Part shown: piece after piece, positions 8,089 through 15,987 of the stretch | Layout of the letters: every line of letters starts with the position of its first letter | Position numbering within the stretch: position 1 is the first letter of the stretch | NCBI GenBank assembly: GCA_041399205.1 | Contig: JAWKTK010000003.1 | Location: 186,001-250,000 of the forward strand | Length of the DNA: 64,000 nt | Direction of reading: 5' to 3' | Origin: JAGQOZ01 sp041399205 | Lineage (GTDB): Bacteria; Planctomycetota; Planctomycetia; Pirellulales; Pirellulaceae | Program-made: the position numbers and the translations under genes | The notes under the pieces: generated by a model | The model's input: only the letters and a program-made list of their open reading frames with translations | What the model was told of the DNA's origin: nothing | Database searches by the model: none

Positions 8089-9726
8089 GTGAATGACGTA
8101 GACCCACCGTGGGACGAACTGCCACACAATCCCATTCGCTTCTTTGGCCTGGAACCGGGCTTTCAGCGGAACGAATTGAAACGCAGTTACACAAAACTGA
8201 TCAAGCGTTTCAAACCGGAAAAGCATCCACAGGAATTTCAACAAATTCGCGCTGCATACGAACAGTTGGACCAACAACTTCGCTACGGGGAAGCGGCAGC
8301 TCAAACCGCGCCAACCCTGCCCGTTGCGAGGCAGGATAGCAGCAGCCAAACGCAGCGACCACCTTCGATCCCAACGTCCGCTACCGCCAGTCCAGCCGAT
8401 TTATTGCAACAAGAAGTACAGCGTACTTCGGCCGACGCCGTTTACCTACGACTGAGCCAGCCAACACGTAAATCGCCTTTCGAATTCTACGCGTTGGCAA
8501 TTCTTTCCGACGTCGTGTCAGATAACCAACATCAGCGTTATTTGGATTGGCTGTTGGCCGGACTGAAGCAGCATCCGTCGGACGCAAGTCTGTTGCGTCT
8601 GGTACATGCGATGATCACCAGCGGCGCTTTGGACGAAGAAATGACGCACTGGTTACCGGCCATTTCGGAAAGTGTGCAGACCGATGTGTTCTTTCAATTG
8701 ACGGAACCGCTGTGGCATCGCCTGTTAGACCAAGTCCCGTTTGACGAATTTGCCGAATTGCTGTCAACGTGTGAACGGAATCTTCGAGATCCCCAGATCC
8801 AGCGGCGTTGCGTCTTCTATCTGCAGCTAATGCGACTGTCCGTCTTTCGTGCGCCGACAGAATGGTTGACTCGAGCGGTGGCGTTACTGGAAGACAATCC
8901 GGATCAACTTCCACCCTACTTGGAACTAGACGCGGAAGTGACACTGGCCTTAGTTCGCTTTCGCCTGTCACCTAATTATGCGGAATTTGCCGCTCACCCG
9001 TTACGGCAGGCCATCCAGGAAGCGATGATGGCCTATTGCCTGGATTCCGATGGGGAAGGCGTGCAAAAAGTGGCAAACGTACTGGTCGAGCATGCGGGAC
9101 GGTGGCAAGAAATTGCCGATGCGTTTCCATTTGGTGGTCCAGATTTTCATCCAGCGTTCGAAGCGTGGTCGTGGGTTTGCCATGATGTTCAAGAAAAGCT
9201 GTTTGTGCCACAACGCGAAGCAGACTGGGATCGAATTCATCAAGCAACATTTCAATGGGTTTCCAAGCGGCATGAACAAGATCACGCGACGGTAAACAGC
9301 ACCACTTTCCGTACAATGGTCCACGCCCTGCTGGGCACAATATTGTTCTTTGTTGGTACCATCGGCGCCATCTTCCTGTTGATTGCCTTGCAAGTCCAGG
9401 CGCACCATATCACAGGAAGCGTCTTGCTTGGCGGCCTGCTTGCGTTAATCGTGTATCAATTCTGCCTAGCCAAGCAAGTGAATCGCCTATTGCGGCGACG
9501 CAAGGATCGGCAACTGACGAAGCTGTATCGAAACTTCTGGCGACCCAGGCTAGTCCAATTCGGTTGCGCCCAGGGCGGCCATTTTCAGTTCATCCGCTCG
9601 ATCATTGCGGGCATGGCCGAAACGAACGAAGCCAAGTCGTATCCCGTGATTCATCTACTCGCTAAATTCTCGGGACAAGATACCGCTCTTTCCTTTTACG
9701 AATTAACATTCCTGTTCCAGCGGTAG
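8089..9726 (+). CDS. Membrane protein with an N-terminal J-like domain lacking HPD, HscC operon
   Basis: A 545-residue protein starting at GTG 8089. Residues 17-65 match a J domain in spacing and helices (IRFFGLEPGFQRNELKRSYT, then FQQIRAAYEQLDQQL), but the loop that normally carries HPD reads FKPEKHP, so the residues needed to stimulate Hsp70 ATPase are replaced. The middle is helical and repeat-like. Two membrane helices follow (LLGTILFFVGTIGAIFLLIA and GSVLLGGLLALIVYQFCLA), then a basic cytoplasmic tail (RLLRRRKDRQLTKLYRNFW). It closes the operon. Known: J proteins recruit Hsp70 through HPD. Inferred: a divergent co-chaperone or docking protein dedicated to the HscC-like protein. Confidence 0.82.
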   Translation: MNDVDPPWDELPHNPIRFFGLEPGFQRNELKRSYTKLIKRFKPEKHPQEFQQIRAAYEQLDQQLRYGEAAAQTAPTLPVARQDSSSQTQRPPSIPTSATASPADLLQQEVQRTSADAVYLRLSQPTRKSPFEFYALAILSDVVSDNQHQRYLDWLLAGLKQHPSDASLLRLVHAMITSGALDEEMTHWLPAISESVQTDVFFQLTEPLWHRLLDQVPFDEFAELLSTCERNLRDPQIQRRCVFYLQLMRLSVFRAPTEWLTRAVALLEDNPDQLPPYLELDAEVTLALVRFRLSPNYAEFAAHPLRQAIQEAMMAYCLDSDGEGVQKVANVLVEHAGRWQEIADAFPFGGPDFHPAFEAWSWVCHDVQEKLFVPQREADWDRIHQATFQWVSKRHEQDHATVNSTTFRTMVHALLGTILFFVGTIGAIFLLIALQVQAHHITGSVLLGGLLALIVYQFCLAKQVNRLLRRRKDRQLTKLYRNFWRPRLVQFGCAQGGHFQFIRSIIAGMAETNEAKSYPVIHLLAKFSGQDTALSFYELTFLFQR

Positions 9727-9756
9727 CATCCAAAGACACGCGACACGAAACACATC

Positions 9757-9826
9757 GTTGGTAGTCCCGCCTTCAGGCGGAAATCCCCTGCAGAAATAGT
9801 TCTGCCTAAAGGATCGCGGGAACAAC
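9757..9826. repeat. Imperfect palindromic element, GTAGTCCCGCC family
   Basis: GTAGTCCCGCCTTCAGGCGG on the left faces a degenerate mirror copy (TTCTGCCTAAAGGATCGCGG) on the right. A better preserved member lies at 24252-24320. It falls in the gap between the HscC operon and the convergent sulfite reductase gene, where it could end transcription from both sides. Confidence 0.8.
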
Positions 9827-9928
9827 AACTGAACTAGTGAATGCTGCGCCTGTCCTGCAAATTCGTCACTTGTTGTCCACGCGATGCTAAAGGAAACGAG
9901 ACGAAGAACCAATCTTGGCGCTGGCCAA

Positions 9929-11629
9929 CTAAGCATTTGCGTTCGCAAAGGCCAGCAAGTCATCATTTCCTTTGCGGTCACAGAAATCGCCAAACGATTC
10001 TCCGGCCAGTCGATCTTGCTTGAAGTACCGCAACAACGTGGTGATGGATGGCACCACTTCTTCGTGCGGAACCAGGTCCTTGTGAATAAAGTTCAAACGA
10101 TCTCCTTCGGTTCGCCCACCTACTAACAGCGTGTATTTGCCCTTCGCCTTGCCGACCAAACCAATGTCGGAATTGTACGGCCTGGCACACCCGTTGGGAC
10201 AACCAGTCATGCGAATGGTAAATCGTTCGTCCGACAGACCCAGCTTGTCCAATTCCACTTCCAATTCGTCAATCAACCCCGGTAACGCTCGTTCACTTTC
10301 CGTGATGGACAATCCGCAGGTCGGCAGCGCCGGGCACGCCATGGACCAACGCCGCACCGTGGAAAAATCTTCCGTTAACGGTACTCCATGCTGGCGCAAG
10401 ATTTGTTCCAACCGGTCTTTGTCGGCCGGTTCAATATCACAGAAGATGATGCTTTGATGCGCGGTCAGACGCAGCGGCGGAGCCAACGTCGAACAGACTT
10501 CGCGCAGCGCCGTCTTCAATTTCATGGTGTCAGTGTCTTTAATACGGCCGTTTTCGACATTCAGGCCGTAGAACCAACGACCGTCTCCTTGTTCGTGCCA
10601 ACCCATGCCGTCATTGAAATCGGTCACGGGGATATCTCGAGCTGCCTCCAGCGGCTGACCGTAATATTCTTCGACCTTCTGCTTGAAGGCGTCGATACCG
10701 CCCAGGTTTTCGATAGTGTACTTTAGCCGAGCCACCTTACGGTCTGCTCGATTACCGAAGTCACGTTGCACCAGGATGATGGCCGTCGCAACATCGACTA
10801 CTTGTTCCGGCGAAACGTAGGCCAACGGTTGTGCAATGGCTTTGAACGTTTTCTTGGCGGTTGGCGTGACGCCGAATCCACCTCCGACCAGCACGTTGTA
10901 GCCCACAATCTTGAAGTCTTCACAAATGGCCAACAATCCCAAGTCGTTGGCGTAAACGTCGACGCTGTTGTCACCCGGTAGCCCAATGGCCGTTTTGAAT
11001 TTTCTGGGCAGATAGGTCTTGCCGTAAATCGGTTCTACAACTTCCGCGTCAGGACTGACCTTGGTCTTTTCGCCCGTGGCCGGATCGGTCAGCCAAATGT
11101 CGTGGTAGGATGTAGTCCGAGGACACAAGTGTTCCGCCAAGCGATCGGCCAACGCTTGCATTTCAGCAAAGACGCCGTCATTTTTGTACGGCGTGGGCGA
11201 ACACATGACGTTTCGTTCGACGTCGCCGCAAGCGGCCAAGGTGGACATTTGGACTTCGTTCAGTCGTCGAATGGTCTTTTGCAGATCATCTTTGATCACG
11301 CCGTGCAGTTGCAGGCCTTGCCGAGTGGTAATGCGTAGCGTGGTATTGCCAACTTCGTCACAGAGATCCAGTTCGGCCAACAGCTGAGCACTGGTCAGTC
11401 GACCGCCAGGGATCTTGGTTCGCACCATGAATGAAAAATCTTTGCCCCCTTCGCCACCTCGACTATCACGATTATCCTGCTGGTAAATGCCGTGATGTTT
11501 CAGCAGTTGAATACTGTCGGATCCAAAGAAATCGTTGCCGTCAATCAGTTCGTCCGGGATGGGCCCGGCTAGGTATTGGCTGTCCGCCTTGGTAACTTCT
11601 ACCGCACTAAGTTTTTTTTCTTCTGACAT
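9929..11629 (-). CDS. Sulfite/nitrite reductase-type sirohaem haemoprotein
   Basis: A 566-residue protein of the assimilatory sulfite reductase haemoprotein family. The four Cys that bind the 4Fe-4S/sirohaem centre are visible as CPALPTC (C-x5-C) and TGCPNGCARP (C-x3-C). Two repeated ferredoxin-like half domains are seen (VRTKIPGGRLTSAQLLAELD and LPGDNSVDVYANDLGLLAI), with TRQGLQLHGVIK and RNVMCSPTPYKND typical of the family. It reduces sulfite to sulfide with six electrons for cysteine synthesis; sulfite versus nitrite preference and the electron donor cannot be fixed here. The start is ATG 11629 (SEEKKLSAVEV). The frame stays open to 11743 but that stretch is not conserved-looking. Its 3' end is copied as relics at 12687 and 15855. 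Confidence 0.9.
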   Translation of the reverse strand: MSEEKKLSAVEVTKADSQYLAGPIPDELIDGNDFFGSDSIQLLKHHGIYQQDNRDSRGGEGGKDFSFMVRTKIPGGRLTSAQLLAELDLCDEVGNTTLRITTRQGLQLHGVIKDDLQKTIRRLNEVQMSTLAACGDVERNVMCSPTPYKNDGVFAEMQALADRLAEHLCPRTTSYHDIWLTDPATGEKTKVSPDAEVVEPIYGKTYLPRKFKTAIGLPGDNSVDVYANDLGLLAICEDFKIVGYNVLVGGGFGVTPTAKKTFKAIAQPLAYVSPEQVVDVATAIILVQRDFGNRADRKVARLKYTIENLGGIDAFKQKVEEYYGQPLEAARDIPVTDFNDGMGWHEQGDGRWFYGLNVENGRIKDTDTMKLKTALREVCSTLAPPLRLTAHQSIIFCDIEPADKDRLEQILRQHGVPLTEDFSTVRRWSMACPALPTCGLSITESERALPGLIDELEVELDKLGLSDERFTIRMTGCPNGCARPYNSDIGLVGKAKGKYTLLVGGRTEGDRLNFIHKDLVPHEEVVPSITTLLRYFKQDRLAGESFGDFCDRKGNDDLLAFANANA

Positions 11630-11861
11630 CGCAGGTGACGTTCTGGGGCAAATGGAAAGCAACGACACAAACCATTGCGTCATTGCCAATGTTATATCGT
11701 ACGCAGTCGGGTTTGACGCTTGCGCATAAACAAGCGATGACAACTCGAAACCCGCCGCGAGACGTACAATAAAAGATTATCGATATTGTGATATACGAAC
11801 CGAAATGGTCAACCGTGCCGACTAGTTTGACTGTTTCCCAGCGTTCCGAATAGGCCAAAAA

Positions 11862-12356
11862 ATGAGCGACAAACAAACGCTACCTTCGCGACGCGGCTGG
11901 GCCGTCTGGCTGGCCACTGGCTTTTGGTCCGGCTTTTCGCCGTTTGCACCCGGAACCGTCGGTACGCTGTGGGGCCTGCCGCTCGCTTGGTTACTGGCTC
12001 AAACACCGCTGTGGCTGAACGTGGTTCTGATCCTAGCGTTGAACTTGGTGGGCATTCCGCTGTGCACTCGAGCCTGTCAGCAGTTGCAGACAAAGGATCC
12101 TGGCTGCGTAGTGTGGGACGAAATCGCCAGCATGACCATCACTTTTTTCTTGGTGTCTCAGACAGACATGAACCGCTGGACCGTGCTGCTGGCGGGCTTT
12201 GTCCTGCACCGAATCTTTGACATCTCCAAGCTGCCTCCGCTGAATCGCTTGGAACGTCTGCCCGCCGGACTGGGCGTGATGGCCGACGATTGGATGGCCG
12301 GCGTCTATTCCTGCGTTTCGCTCCAACTGCTTCTGAAATCTGGCATCTTGGGCTGA
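11862..12356 (+). CDS. pgpA: Phosphatidylglycerophosphatase A
   Basis: A 164-residue membrane protein with the PgpA hallmarks: GFWSGFSPFAPGTVGTLWGLP near the N-terminus, VVWDEIASM with the metal-binding acidic pair, and the C-terminal GLGVMADDWMAGV. It removes the phosphate from phosphatidylglycerophosphate to give phosphatidylglycerol at the inner membrane. Three to four hydrophobic helices fit the family, and the length is normal (about 160-170). It is transcribed divergently from the sulfite reductase gene, across a 232-bp gap that should hold both promoters. No partner gene follows in the same direction. Confidence 0.93.
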   Translation: MSDKQTLPSRRGWAVWLATGFWSGFSPFAPGTVGTLWGLPLAWLLAQTPLWLNVVLILALNLVGIPLCTRACQQLQTKDPGCVVWDEIASMTITFFLVSQTDMNRWTVLLAGFVLHRIFDISKLPPLNRLERLPAGLGVMADDWMAGVYSCVSLQLLLKSGILG

Positions 12357-12376
12357 ACGGACGCGGCGGTGTTGGT

Positions 12377-12668
12377 TTATTCGCCAGCAACTTTTCGTGT
12401 GCGGCGCTTGGGCAGTCGCAATAACATCAGCATGCCGACAAGCATTCCGATTGCATTCGGTTCAGGTACGAAGGTGGCGGACGAAGTGGCGGAGGTTTCA
12501 TATCCGCCGGCGGCGAAGGCCAGGACTAGGTCGGACGAAGTGAATTCGCCGTCGCCGTTCCAGTCGCCATCGGACCAGTTGGAATTACGGACAAGCGAAT
12601 CTTCGTATTCACCCGCTTGGAATACCATCACAAGATCTGAAGTTGTGAATTCCAGATCCAGATTCTCT
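12377..12668 (-). pseudogene. Orphan 3' end of a dockerin/PEP-CTERM gene
   Basis: Only the last part of a gene remains. On the minus strand the frame reads ENLDLEFTTSDLVMVFQAGE, then a dockerin-like stretch (SDGDWNGDGEFTSSDLVLAF) and a PEP-CTERM tail (FVPEPNAIGM, a hydrophobic helix, RLPKRRTRK). The same stretch closes the two intact genes at 15988 and 17544. There is no signal peptide or body, and at about 12668 the similarity stops and a sulfite reductase relic begins on the other strand. It is a duplicated fragment; the ATG at 12631 is internal and expression is unlikely. Confidence 0.75.
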
Positions 12669-12686
12669 AACCAGTAGCGCCGATAG

Positions 12687-12854
12687 GGAGATCATTTGAA
12701 CTTCATTCACATAGATCTGGTCCTGGACGAAGAAGTTTTCCCGGCAATTGCCAAACTGCTGGCGTATCCCGAACAGGATCGACTGGACGGCGAATCGTTT
12801 GGCGATTTCTGTGATCGCAAAGGCAATGACGACCTGTTGGCGTTCTCTGCGTAA
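12687..12854 (+). pseudogene. Relic of the 3' end of a sulfite reductase gene
   Basis: On the plus strand GGA GAT CAT TTG AAC opens a 55-codon frame ending in TAA at 12852. It closely matches the last 58 residues of the intact haemoprotein gene at 9929: both contain LNFIH, DLV, QDRL, ESFGDFCDRKGND and DLLAF. A TAG lies directly upstream (12684-12686) in this frame and nothing else of the gene is present. It is therefore a non-functional fragment about 2.7 kb from its intact relative and in the opposite orientation. Confidence 0.8.
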
Positions 12855-13316
12855 CAAATTGATTGCTTGATACTCTCGCATAGAAATCCATGCAGATCCG
12901 TGTTCATCCGCGGCTGGTATTCGCCAACATAGATTCGAATTCGGATCGGCGGTGGCGTGCCCCGTCAGTTTCCGGTAGGGGCATTCCATCGGGTCGTCGC
13001 AGAGCCAGCGGTGTGCCAGTTAAGAGCGTCTAGCCTTGACGCTACAGGACCTGCAAGCACTCCGACTGGGTTGAGGGGTTAACGATGACGTCGGCGCTGT
13101 GGTTAATTCAACTGTGGTTTAGTTTTTCCAGAAGAACATAAAGCCAGGACAGAATTCGCTGAAATTTTCCTCGACCGCGACCATCCCATATTTTTTTCGC
13201 ATTTTTGTCCCCGTTCTAATCTAATTCCACGTCCGACATCATTCCATAAAAATGGTTGTTATTCTAAAGTCATTACGGTAGGCTTAAGCTCAGGCAAGTT
13301 ATTTCAACTACATCTT
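12855..13316. other. Gap without a recognisable gene
   Basis: Just after the relic, CAAATTGATTGCTTGATACT resembles the sequence after the second relic (about 15936), so the duplicated block runs on for a short way. Near 12888 an ATCCATGCAGATCCGTGTTC stretch followed by ATCCGCGGC looks like decayed dispersed repeat. The rest, including an AT-rich part at 13180-13300 before the vWA gene, shows no convincing coding frame. Confidence 0.5.
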
Positions 13317-13877
13317 TTGTCAAGGAGCTTGGAATGTTTCGCAACTCGCAACTCGCAACTCGCAACTCGCAACCGGTCTCTAACGTACGAAGGTCTCGAA
13401 AATCGTAATCTATTGGCCGCAACGGCCGATATCGTATTCGTAGTTGACGAATCAGCTTCGACCGCGCCATTTGATACAGCCTTCCCCGGAAAGCACGGCG
13501 AATCAGTACAATTTTGGCTGCATGATATGATGCCCAAACTAGAGGAAAAGCTGGTTGGTCGAGGGATTACAGATAATCGATATGCAATGGTCGGCTTTGG
13601 CGGGCCCAACGGGCAGGCGCCGTCTCGTGCTTTTACGTTTGGTCCATCGGAATACTTCGGAACCGTTAACGATGCGATTGGCGCCATCAGTGGATTTCAC
13701 AACGCAGGCGGAAGCGAAGATGGTTGGGAGGGGCTTGCCAGAGCAGTTAGTTTACGCGATGCGAATATCACGTTTCGTCCAGAGGCGGCGGTTCAGTTCG
13801 TTATGGTATCCGATGAATTTCGCGGGGAAAATCCAGACGGATCTGCAACACTCATCGCGGAGGAAACGTTGTTCTAA
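13317..13877 (+). pseudogene. 5' part of a von Willebrand factor A protein, broken
   Basis: The frame reads LTYEGLENRNLLA, a version of the LEP-type N-terminal signal common in planctomycete surface proteins, then a vWA-like domain (ADIVFVVDESASTA with the D-x-S-x-S metal site; NRYAMVGFGG; VQFVMVSDEF). It ends in TAA at 13875-13877, although the same frame stays open beyond it (LASYLHADNLESGAV) into the next entry, so the stop is premature. The only in-frame starts are TTG codons (13317, 13329). The ATG at 13334 has an ideal AAGGAG site (13322-13327) but is out of frame because of a heptanucleotide repeat that follows it. Confidence 0.7.
13341..13375 (+). repeat. Heptanucleotide tandem repeat (GCAACTC, four units plus a partial fifth)
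   Basis: Starting at 13341, GCAACTC is repeated four times and then GCAACCG. The unit length is not a multiple of three, so gain or loss of units shifts the frame. Losing one unit, or gaining two, would join the ATG at 13334 to the vWA frame (MFRNSQLATRNRSLTYEG). Confidence 0.9.
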
Positions 13878-13940
13878 CTTGCTAGCTACCTACATGCGGA
13901 TAATTTAGAATCCGGCGCCGTATCCGTTCTTGAGGACGCG

Positions 13941-15020
13941 GTGCTTACTCTTGTTGGAAACGTTGACTTGGAACTGGTTGTAGACGATTGGCCTGAACTG
14001 GGAGACGACAGAATCATTGGAATCGACGTTCACGTCTTGGACAATGTCAATGTCGACAAGAACAGTGATGATCCGAATAACGATGTCTTGCCTGGCCAGT
14101 ACGACGATGATCTGACGTTCTTCAGAATCGAGGACGGAACGGACCGCTTGTATGCGGATCAATATATTGAACCAAATGCGGAACGTTTCTTGGATTTGGA
14201 CGATCCGTCGGGATATCAGGAGTGGCGTACAGATCTGGACGACTATTCCTATACGTATATCCCACTGACCACCGGTTCCGCCAGTTACTCGATGTTAGCC
14301 TGGGAGTCTCGAGGCACTGTCTGGGACTTTAACTATTTTAATGACCTGTTCGACCATACATCAATCAATGGATGCAATCCTGCGCAAAGCAACCAGTCAT
14401 GTGCGCCTTGGATTAATAAGTCACAGGTGGACGTTTTCACGGACGCCTTTATTGATGATCTTTTTGAAAAATTTCGATTGCAAATCATTGACTTTGATGG
14501 CTCAGGCCACATTGACCTAGCGGATGATCTGCCCGCCTTTTTTGATGCCGCAGTTAGCTTCATAGATCCTAACATACCTAACGCAGATGAACGCGTTTTT
14601 GATCTCAACAATAACGGCGTGTTCGTGAGCGATGCACAAACAGCGAGTCCTCAGATTGATGCCGCCGATATTGAACGCATGATCGTGCTATTCGGCACGC
14701 AGTTTGGCGATTCGAATCTTGATTTTCAATATTCCACTAGTGACTTTATTGCGGTTTTCAGCGTTGGAGAGTTTGAAGACACCAACGACCTGAATTCGAC
14801 TTGGACGGACGGAGACTGGAGCGGTGACTTCGAGTTCGACTCGTCCGACTTCGTAGTCGTTTTCACGGCCGACACATTCGAATCCGGCTATGCAGACGTT
14901 GATGGAGATGGCCGATACGATTTTCTACCAATTTGGGTGGACCCAAATACGATCGATCCACTAACGTTCGATGGCCTTGTTTCTTGGTATCAACCGAACT
15001 GGGCCGATCCAACCGTTTAA
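13941..15020 (+). pseudogene. 3' part of the vWA gene with a dockerin-like C-terminus
   Basis: Same frame as the 5' part, separated only by the TAA at 13875. The 359 residues from the GTG at 13941 include acidic, Asp-rich segments (VLDNVNVDKNSDDPNNDVL) and then dockerin-like calcium-loop units (DGSGHIDLADDLPAF, GDSNLDFQYSTSDFIAVF, TDGDWSGDFEFDSSDFVVVF), which match in order the GDSNLD/DGDWNGDGEF units of the genes at 15988 and 17544. There is no PEP-CTERM tail; it ends VSWYQPNWADPTV. The whole product would be a secreted vWA protein of about 560 residues. A separate start at 13941 has no good ribosome site, so this is read as the downstream half of one broken gene. Confidence 0.65.
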
Positions 15021-15034
15021 GAAAGGAAAGAGCG

Positions 15035-15703
15035 ATGAAGCGATTTTCAGCCAATTGTATCTGGGTGGTGTTAGTCGTATCTGTTGGTGTCCAAACTTCT
15101 GCAGGCTACGCCGAGATTATCATCGACGACTTCACGGTCGGACCGACGAATAGGCATTGGGATATCGTCAACGGCGGTAACCTTGATATCCAAGAATTGG
15201 GCCTGCCGGAAGCAAACGTGTGGGGCGGCGGTCGAGATATTCATGTCGAAAACGTTAATGGGCACGAATATGTTGACATCGAGATCGATTCGGGAAAGCT
15301 TGTGTATTCTGCAAACCTGCCTCCGGAGGAACTAGGCTTGTCCTATCGCAGCAGTATGCCTCTTGATATCTCGGGTGAAAACTCAGCGTTTGCCATATCG
15401 TTCGGCGACCTTGGTTCCAACACAGTACGAATCTCGCTTGGCGTTAGGGACGACCAGGGTGCGGGGCAATCTGCATGGGTAACTGGTGTGGAGAATAGTA
15501 CGGTCGTGGTGCCAACTTCGGCATTTGATTCGATAAATGACTACGAGCTTGATCCGTCGTCAATAACGTTAATTGCTCTTGGACTTTATGGTTCGCCGTA
15601 CGTAGAAGTCGAACGCATCGCATTCATTCCGGAACCAAGTAACTCGCGGCTTCTGACGATAGCAGTCGCCGTGATCATTTTTTCTTGTCGACGGCGAAGA
15701 TAG
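15035..15703 (+). CDS. Secreted PEP-CTERM protein of unknown function
   Basis: A 222-residue protein. ATG 15035 follows GAAAGGAAAGAGCG, and earlier in-frame codons run into the vWA gene. A signal peptide (MKRFSANCIWVVLVVSVGVQ, cut after SAGYA) is followed by a beta-rich domain (IIIDDFTVGPTNRHWDI to FAISFGDLGSNTVRISLGV). It ends with the PEP-CTERM tripartite tail: FIPEPSN, a hydrophobic helix (LLTIAVAVIIFSC) and RRRR. Known: PEP-CTERM tails are recognised by exosortase in the inner membrane for surface delivery; no exosortase gene is in the window. It lies 14 bp after the vWA gene, so the two were probably one operon. Confidence 0.85.
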   Translation: MKRFSANCIWVVLVVSVGVQTSAGYAEIIIDDFTVGPTNRHWDIVNGGNLDIQELGLPEANVWGGGRDIHVENVNGHEYVDIEIDSGKLVYSANLPPEELGLSYRSSMPLDISGENSAFAISFGDLGSNTVRISLGVRDDQGAGQSAWVTGVENSTVVVPTSAFDSINDYELDPSSITLIALGLYGSPYVEVERIAFIPEPSNSRLLTIAVAVIIFSCRRRR

Positions 15704-15710
15704 AAGCCGT

Positions 15711-15754
15711 GGTTGACGGTTCTCTGGGGTCAAGTTGCCCCAGGGGCGTCAACC
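15711..15754 (+). terminator. Nested hairpin after the PEP-CTERM gene
   Basis: GGTTGACG (15711-15718) pairs with CGTCAACC (15747-15754), and inside it CTGGGG pairs with CCCCAG. It starts 8 bases after the stop codon. No T-run follows, so it may stall or protect the transcript rather than terminate intrinsically. Confidence 0.5.
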
Positions 15755-15854
15755 GCCGTTCGTGTATGCATGCCAATCGCAATTCTTGCCACACTTGCGT
15801 TCGCAAACCGTTCTGGGCGAACTGGTAGATCACTGGGTTGATTTGGGGCCCAAG

Positions 15855-15940
15855 CGAGTTCAACTGTTCGGCGCATCGTATGGCGATTTCCGCGATCGCA
15901 AAGCTAATAACGACTTGTCGGCATTCTCTGGGAAACAAAT
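15855..15940 (+). pseudogene. Second, more decayed relic of a sulfite reductase 3' end
   Basis: The plus strand reads SYGDFRDRKANNDLSAFSGKQ in one frame, recognisably the ESFGDFCDRKGNDDLLAF end of the intact gene at 9929, and the sequence after it (CAAATTGATG...TGATCTTGATCG) resembles that after the first relic at 12854. No other part of the gene was found. It lies tail to tail with the next dockerin gene. Confidence 0.65.
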
Positions 15941-15987
15941 TGATGGGATGATCTTGATCGTAGAAAGGCAGGTCGATCTTCGTGTCG

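Noticed and set aside
9884..10126. 80-codon plus-strand frame over the sulfite reductase end
   Set aside because: It is the antisense of the strongly supported coding region; similar antisense frames at 12609 and 15675 arise because those are relics of the same sequence.
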